Source: Bimastos eiseni
Taxonomy: Eukaryota > Annelida > Clitellata > Crassiclitellata > Lumbricidae
Direction: 5' to 3'
DNA length: 64,000 nucleotides
Assembly: GCA_959347315.1 (NCBI GenBank)
Contig: OY365806.1
Coordinates: 36,140,264 to 36,204,263, forward strand
A program made the translations under genes and the position numbers. Positions 59,692 through 64,000 of this stretch are shown piece by piece. Position 1 is the stretch's first letter; every line of letters starts with the position of its first letter. The notes under the pieces were generated by a model that had not been told where the DNA came from, ran no database searches, and was given only the letters and a program-made list of their open reading frames with translations.

Positions 59692-60896
59692 ATGTCTGTT
59701 GATAAATTTGGACGAACCGATACTGGATCAACTCAAAAAATAATTTCTCGAGGTGTTACTCTATCTCAAGCGAGTAATACATTTCGAAAAAGAGATGGAA
59801 CGAACGCAATGGAGGCTGATTTGGAAATCAGAGGCAACTCGATAAAAGGTTTACCGACTAACATTCATCCATCAGTCTTAGCCAGCCAGACTGCGAGCTT
59901 TGGCTAAGTCGAAGCCTTAGTCAGCCAAGCGATAACGAATAATTCTACCAGCGATTACCTGAGACCATTCGTGACAGCGGCTCCAACCATGACTTCTGAT
60001 ACAACGATAATAAACAGTTTAACTTACGAAGCTAGTGCTAGCAGTTTTCGCAGTGTGCACGGTCATGAATTCAGCCCGTGGAGGGCTTTTCAAAACGCTT
60101 GTCACTACCCCGACATTTGGGTCTCCGAAACAACCGCAAATGTTTGGATACAGATGAAGTACCCCATTCTTCTATCAATGTCGGGATTTTACATCGTCGC
60201 CAGCCGTTCTGATATCGAATATGTTACTAGTCGGAAAGTCCAAGCTAGTAACGATGGAATAGTATTTACAGATATTCTAACCTCTCAAACGAATGTCCTC
60301 CATCCATTTTGGAGTTTTGATAAAGTTTACATTTGCCCCTTCAACAAATTACGCGTATTGGAGATTTCATATTATATCCACGGGTCCTGGTGCTGAAACA
60401 ACTGCCGTCTGCATGCTACAGTGGAAACCAACTCTGGCCGATCTCACACGAGGAAGAAAATGTTACGTCGGTTACGTGCCGAGGTTATCTTCGGACATTA
60501 GTAATTATGGTTTTCAAGCGAACGCCAGTGCTTCATCTCCGCATAACAAAGCCTTTCATGCATTCAAAGATGAAGGAGAATGGGTGTCTGAGGTTAGCGC
60601 AACCATGGAAACGTGCATATCTATCAAGTGCCCAACCGCAGTAAGAATCTGGAAGATTGGCTTTACGGGGGAAAAACAACGAAAGGATTTCCGACTGGAG
60701 AATAATCGCATACAATTATGAAGGACAAGAGGTTATTATTTACACGTCGCTTAATAACACTTATTTAGGAAATACTTACCAAGAATTCTTAATCGATTCA
60801 GTTGGAAAATATCAGACCTATAAGTTAGATTGCCTCCAGGCTGAACCGGGGAAGCCAGGATTAAGCGTGATGCAGTTATTCGTGTATGATGATTAA
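59692..60896 (+). pseudogene. Polinton fibre-like protein with two discoidin-like repeats, broken
   Basis: It opens with MSVDKFGRTDTGSTQ and KRDGTNAMEADLEIRGNSIK, a short N-terminal stalk-like region. TAA at 59905 follows, then the same frame continues to two related beta-rich blocks. The first has PWRAFQNACHYPDIWVSE and SMSGFYIVASRSD. The second has AFHAFKDEGEWVSEVSA and CPTAVRIWKIGFTGE. Both resemble F5/8C (discoidin-like) carbohydrate-binding folds. Frameshifts near 60390 and 60660 precede a terminal piece ending MQLFVYDD at 60896. The likely role in an active element is a surface or receptor-binding fibre; this is inferred from fold-like pattern and position. Confidence 0.65.
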
Positions 60897-60934
60897 ATTC
60901 GCTAGGATTTTCAATGAGAAACATCATTAAAAAT

Positions 60935-61237
60935 TTAAACCACAAAATCAACAACTTCGTTATCTCCAGACACCACGATATACGACGTGCTGTAACCCGG
61001 TTCCGTTTCTATCCTCGTTTTTATAAAAGTAAATGTCTTGTCCGTTTCCAGCTTGTCGTGAATGGGCATATCCCACGACCCCTCGAATACGCTCATGTAA
61101 TATTCCGTCTCATCCGGGGAAAATACCGTAATCAGGTAGAAATAGCCTACTGAACCGTACAGACATTGCTTCGTTTTAACTGTGTAAACTACGCCTTCTT
61201 CCAAAGTTTCGAAATCTATAAATTTACGAGATCCCAT
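60935..61237 (-). CDS. Small Polinton protein of unknown function, apparently intact
   Basis: 100 codons from ATG at 61237 with no internal stop. It starts MGSRKFIDFETLEEG and has an alternating hydrophobic pattern suggesting an all-beta fold (YYMSVFEGSWDMP, TFTFIKTRIETE). It ends 38 bp from the oppositely oriented fibre gene. I have a sense of similar 100-residue proteins in other invertebrate Polintons, but no function is known to me. Confidence 0.6.
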   Translation of the reverse strand: MGSRKFIDFETLEEGVVYTVKTKQCLYGSVGYFYLITVFSPDETEYYMSVFEGSWDMPIHDKLETDKTFTFIKTRIETEPGYSTSYIVVSGDNEVVDFVV

Positions 61238-61263
61238 TTTTTTGTTAGCCAGGATAAAACTTT

Positions 61264-61632
61264 ATGTCAACATCTTAATCTCGTATCTATTTCTCCATAC
61301 TTTACCGTTGTAACGACGTATCGTATTCGCGCCGACTTTTAACGCCGTACTCGCCTTATACAACGACGGGTAGACGACTGTTTCGTTCGAGTCGGTATCT
61401 AAAATCTCTACGCGTATGGGATTATTAGATGCCCGCACTCGGGTGACACATCTTTTTTCTCCTTCACAGGCGCCTTCAGTTCTGATTCCGATAAAATACC
61501 CTTTTCAACTAGTATTCTTAACATTTCTGGTTTGTTCACATAACTCGGCTTTATTCCATTTCCTTTTAATGGCCATATAAATTGTGGGAGTTTCATTATT
61601 TTATAATAGAAAATATTTTCTTTAATATACAA
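61264..61632 (-). pseudogene. Polinton NUMOD1-like DNA-binding protein, frameshifted
   Basis: The likely start is MKLPQFIWPLKGNGIKPSYV (ATG at 61597-61595), followed by LRILVEKGILSE. After about 61445 the reading continues in another frame with VEILDTDSNETVVYPSLYK, ASTALKVGANTIRRY and a TAA at 61264. The YPSLYKASTALKVGANTIRR stretch looks like a NUMOD1-type helix-turn-helix used by homing-endonuclease-related proteins. DNA binding is inferred. Confidence 0.6.
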
Positions 61633-62913
61633 CGCTCATCTTCCGACCGTGTGATTGGAAGGTTAGCAATTTATCTGAAATGACAACTGTATAAGCATCC
61701 GTTCCAACCGGCACCGCAGCATTGAATGTAGTCTTGATATGGATATCTACGACGGATGACTTTAACCGTCCTGATTGTTTACTTACATTGAAAACGAACA
61801 GCGGATATAAATCTTTGTAATAAGCCGGCGTAATGTTGCTCTGAGTCACGAGCTGATCCATTTCCATAGAATTTCTCGCTGAAGGTCGCGACGTCTCTAT
61901 AAGCTCTCAAAAATTGCTGATTCGGGAATGATAGGTTGTAATCGACTGCTGGGTATCTTTCTTGGTTCGTCATCACGTATATGTTTTTAATATCGCAATG
62001 ATCGAAAATTGATGGATTAGCTTGTTGATCGGCGCTTCGATTCGTTTGAAATCCAACGATAATATACCTCGGTTTTTCTGGCGATGTCTTTACGCTAAGT
62101 CACCAACTGAATGTGATAGATTGAGTAACCGCTACGGTATCGCAAAAATGAGCTCGGTAGGCTACTGGTAACGTTGCCTTTGATTCGATGGTTTTGTACA
62201 GCTGCATTCTTTCCATGTCGGACGGAATCACATGCGGCATAAACCATGAAATTTTTACTGATGTTGACTTTACCAGCCACTGCTGGAAGATTAGCCCTAA
62301 AAATAACATCGTCGTCGGCTTTGCGAACGAGAGTTAAAGTATGCTTCAAGCCGTAGACTATCTTATCGTAATCCTCACTGAATCCAAAAATGTGCTTAAG
62401 AGGTACTATGAAACTATGTGTGCCCTTTGCATTTGGTTTCTGAATGAGATACGCCTGCCTTATCGCGAATCCAGAGTTATCGGCTCTAGCAGCAGTCGCG
62501 GCTGTATCTTTAGTCCATAATTGGTTAAGTCCTTGCGCCAGAGCAAGGTCGTTGGGATATTCCAGCAACCCTAGTATAGTTGTGGCTTGTCCCGGATGAA
62601 ACACGCTTTCAATCTCTTGATTCGATAGGGAATACGAAATTTGACTAAAGAGGTGCATGAGTCCGTTGTTGGTTAAAGCTACATGATAGGCATCGGCGTA
62701 AAAGGTTCCATCCGCTTTAGTCAGTCTGCCTTCGAAAAGCAGGTGTGACTCAGCTGGATGGCTGAAAAGATCTTTAAGTTCGATGTTCACGCGAATTTCC
62801 CCAGGGCTATTAAGATTCGCCCACATCACTGGTTCGTACTCGTGCCATTCGTATCTCTCGACCGCCTCATCTATTACAGTATTTTCAGTAAATCTTAGAA
62901 TATCTGACTGCAT
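61622..62913 (-). pseudogene. Probable Polinton major capsid protein (double jelly-roll), broken
   Basis: The main frame runs from ATG at 62913 to about 62095 (272 codons), beginning MQSDILRFTENTVIDEAVER and containing SHLLFEGRLTKADGTFYADA and HSFIVPLKHIFGF. It shifts frame near 62270, then 61976-61622 holds the C-terminal third in two frames (RYPAVDYNLSFPNQQFLRAY; DLYPLFVFNVSKQSGRLKS). The order and these C-terminal blocks match what I know of the proteins proposed as Polinton double jelly-roll capsids. A total of about 430 residues fits that family. At least three breaks. Confidence 0.7.
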
Positions 62914-62937
62914 TTTTTAATATAATAATAAAATATT

Positions 62938-63342
62938 TTAAGCCAACTTCATTCCAGATCCACGCACCAGATCTTGGTTCGACACGGCGCCACCGTTACC
63001 GGATAATAAATTATTTATACTCGTATTTCCATGGGGAGAAATTAAACCCTTTAACGCCTCCTCGCTACCTCGACTAAGTGTCGTATTTCCTTTTTGGTAT
63101 ATTAAACCATTTAACAAATCCTTGCTCTGTTGGCTGAGTACGGCTGATTGCGGCGGGTTAGACATCTTTGCAGCTGCTTTATCCACCAATCGCTTTCCAG
63201 CATTGATAGTAACGGTCTTACCAACATCTATGGCCTTTTTTCCAATCTCCGTTGCAGCGTCTTTCCCAGCACTTAATGCGGCTGTTGCTACCTGTCTCGC
63301 CACATTCGAGGATAACATTCTTTTGAAAAATCCTGATACCAT
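62938..63342 (-). CDS. Small basic Polinton protein (possible virion core or minor protein)
   Basis: 134 codons from ATG at 63342. The N-terminal half is Ala/Lys-rich and helical (AALSAGKDAATEIGKKAIDV, NAGKRLVDKAAAKM), the C-terminal half Gly/Ser/Asn-rich with repeats (LNGLIYQKGNTTLS, LKGLISPHGNTSIN). It sits directly upstream of the capsid gene on the same strand, 24 bp away. An upstream in-frame TGA suggests the true N-terminus may be shifted. A role in the particle is inferred from position only. Confidence 0.6.
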   Translation of the reverse strand: MVSGFFKRMLSSNVARQVATAALSAGKDAATEIGKKAIDVGKTVTINAGKRLVDKAAAKMSNPPQSAVLSQQSKDLLNGLIYQKGNTTLSRGSEEALKGLISPHGNTSINNLLSGNGGAVSNQDLVRGSGMKLA

Positions 63343-63401
63343 ATCAAATATTCCAGAGCCTCATACTTTTAGTAAATCTTCTCTTAGTTGTGACAATCAC
63401 T

Positions 63402-64000
63402 TTATAATTGTATCATTAAATTTTTACACTCTAACGCATCTATCGCATTTTGTCGAAGTAACTCATCGCTGATACCGACTCTCTCGTTTCTGAATCCCGT
63501 GTTTCCCGCTCTGAAGCTAGCCATTCGTAGAGTTAACATATCCACTAACGCATTAGGGTCTTGTGGGAGAACTACGACTCCATCGCCCGTTGAAAACTTC
63601 CCTTGTCGCGTTGAGAGCTTTCGTTCGAGCAATGGCTTAATGATTTTTAAATATTTTGCACCTCTCGACGATTAGGGTTTATTACGATTTTTCGGTAGAT
63701 ACAAGGCACCGTCGATTCAAGAATTTCCCAGTACTCATCCAGATCGTTTTGACTGTATATCGACTCCTTTGGTTCCTTCATCGTCATCAATTCCCATAGC
63801 CCCGGAGTAACCTTGTAGGTGACATTACCCACCGTTATATCATCACCTCCGATCGTGATTAGGCTGTCCCCGATGTGAAGTCGACCATCTTTAGAGCATA
63901 TTCCGAAGGTCGTATCCGTCGACTTCTTGTTCGAGGCATATTCTTTTAAATATTTTATTGCTATATCACTTAATTCCAAAAGTCTAATATCTGAAACGGG
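63402..64000 (-). pseudogene. DUF8207-like Polinton protein, broken and cut by the window end
   Basis: The upstream part (63979-63647, open to the window edge) has FGICSKDGRLHIGDSLITIG and NVTYKVTPGLWELMTMKEP. The downstream part in another frame (63632-63402) has LPQDPNALVDMLTLRMASFR and NTGFRNERVGISDEL. This pattern, target-value beta hairpins followed by a helical C-terminus, matches the DUF8207-type proteins found in invertebrate Polintons. The N-terminus lies beyond 64000. A frameshift or small deletion near 63640 separates the two parts. Function unknown. Confidence 0.65.

Larger units (their letters stand above)
55035..64000. mobile_element. Degenerate Polinton/Maverick (virus-like DNA transposon), right end outside window
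   Basis: The gene set is that of a Polinton: protein-primed family B DNA polymerase, adenovirus-type protease, probable double jelly-roll capsid protein, and small conserved proteins. Layout is rightward genes from 55412 to 60896 and leftward genes from 64000 to 60935, converging in a 38-bp gap. Most genes of more than about 130 codons have in-frame stops or frameshifts, so this is a fossil. The retroviral-type integrase and packaging ATPase are not visible and may lie past 64000 or be lost. The left boundary is uncertain (55035-55255). Confidence 0.9.

Overview
This is nuclear DNA of an invertebrate metazoan. It is AT-rich, with multi-exon genes, canonical GT/AG introns of about 0.1-2 kb, CR1/L2- and RTE-type LINEs, tRNA-derived SINEs, many short hAT-like elements and a decayed Polinton/Maverick. 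The sequence alone does not fix the phylum. A run of 200 N at 35015-35214 is a scaffold gap.

Three host genes can be reconstructed exon by exon. (1) Minus strand, 24847 down to 3577: the splicing factor PRPF40, with 24 exons, two WW domains, six FF domains and a basic/Ser-rich tail; its last exon lies before position 1. (2) Plus strand, 27851-34312: a complete seven-exon NEK6/7 mitotic kinase. These two genes are head to head across about 3 kb. (3) Minus strand, 52391 down to 43124: the transmembrane and cytoplasmic part of a receptor tyrosine kinase-like protein. HRD has become HRR, DFG has become GLG and the glycine loop is degenerate, so it reads as a receptor pseudokinase. Its splice phases agree across 11 exons, and its upstream ectodomain exons are not in the window.

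The rest is mobile DNA. Introns of PRPF40 hold a CR1/L2-type LINE 3' end, an RTE-like LINE fragment, a tRNA-derived SINE, a TTAA-flanked element and hAT-like elements. The 35-43 kb interval holds a minus-strand LINE broken by two later insertions, one of them an hAT-like element with a perfect 8-bp target duplication and eight perfect copies of a 24-bp repeat. It also holds a foldback element with tandem-repeat termini. The 51-54.7 kb interval holds a small foldback element with a 9-bp target duplication, stacked copies of a LINE with (AAT)n tails, and a tRNA-SINE inserted into one of them.

From about 55.0-55.4 kb to the window end lies a degenerate Polinton/Maverick. Rightward genes are a SAP-like protein, protein-primed DNA polymerase B, an adenovirus-type cysteine protease and a discoidin-like fibre protein. 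These converge near 60.9 kb on leftward genes: two small proteins, a probable major capsid protein, a small basic protein and a DUF8207-like protein cut by the window edge. Most of the longer genes carry stops or frameshifts, so this copy is a fossil. No integrase or packaging ATPase is seen inside the window.
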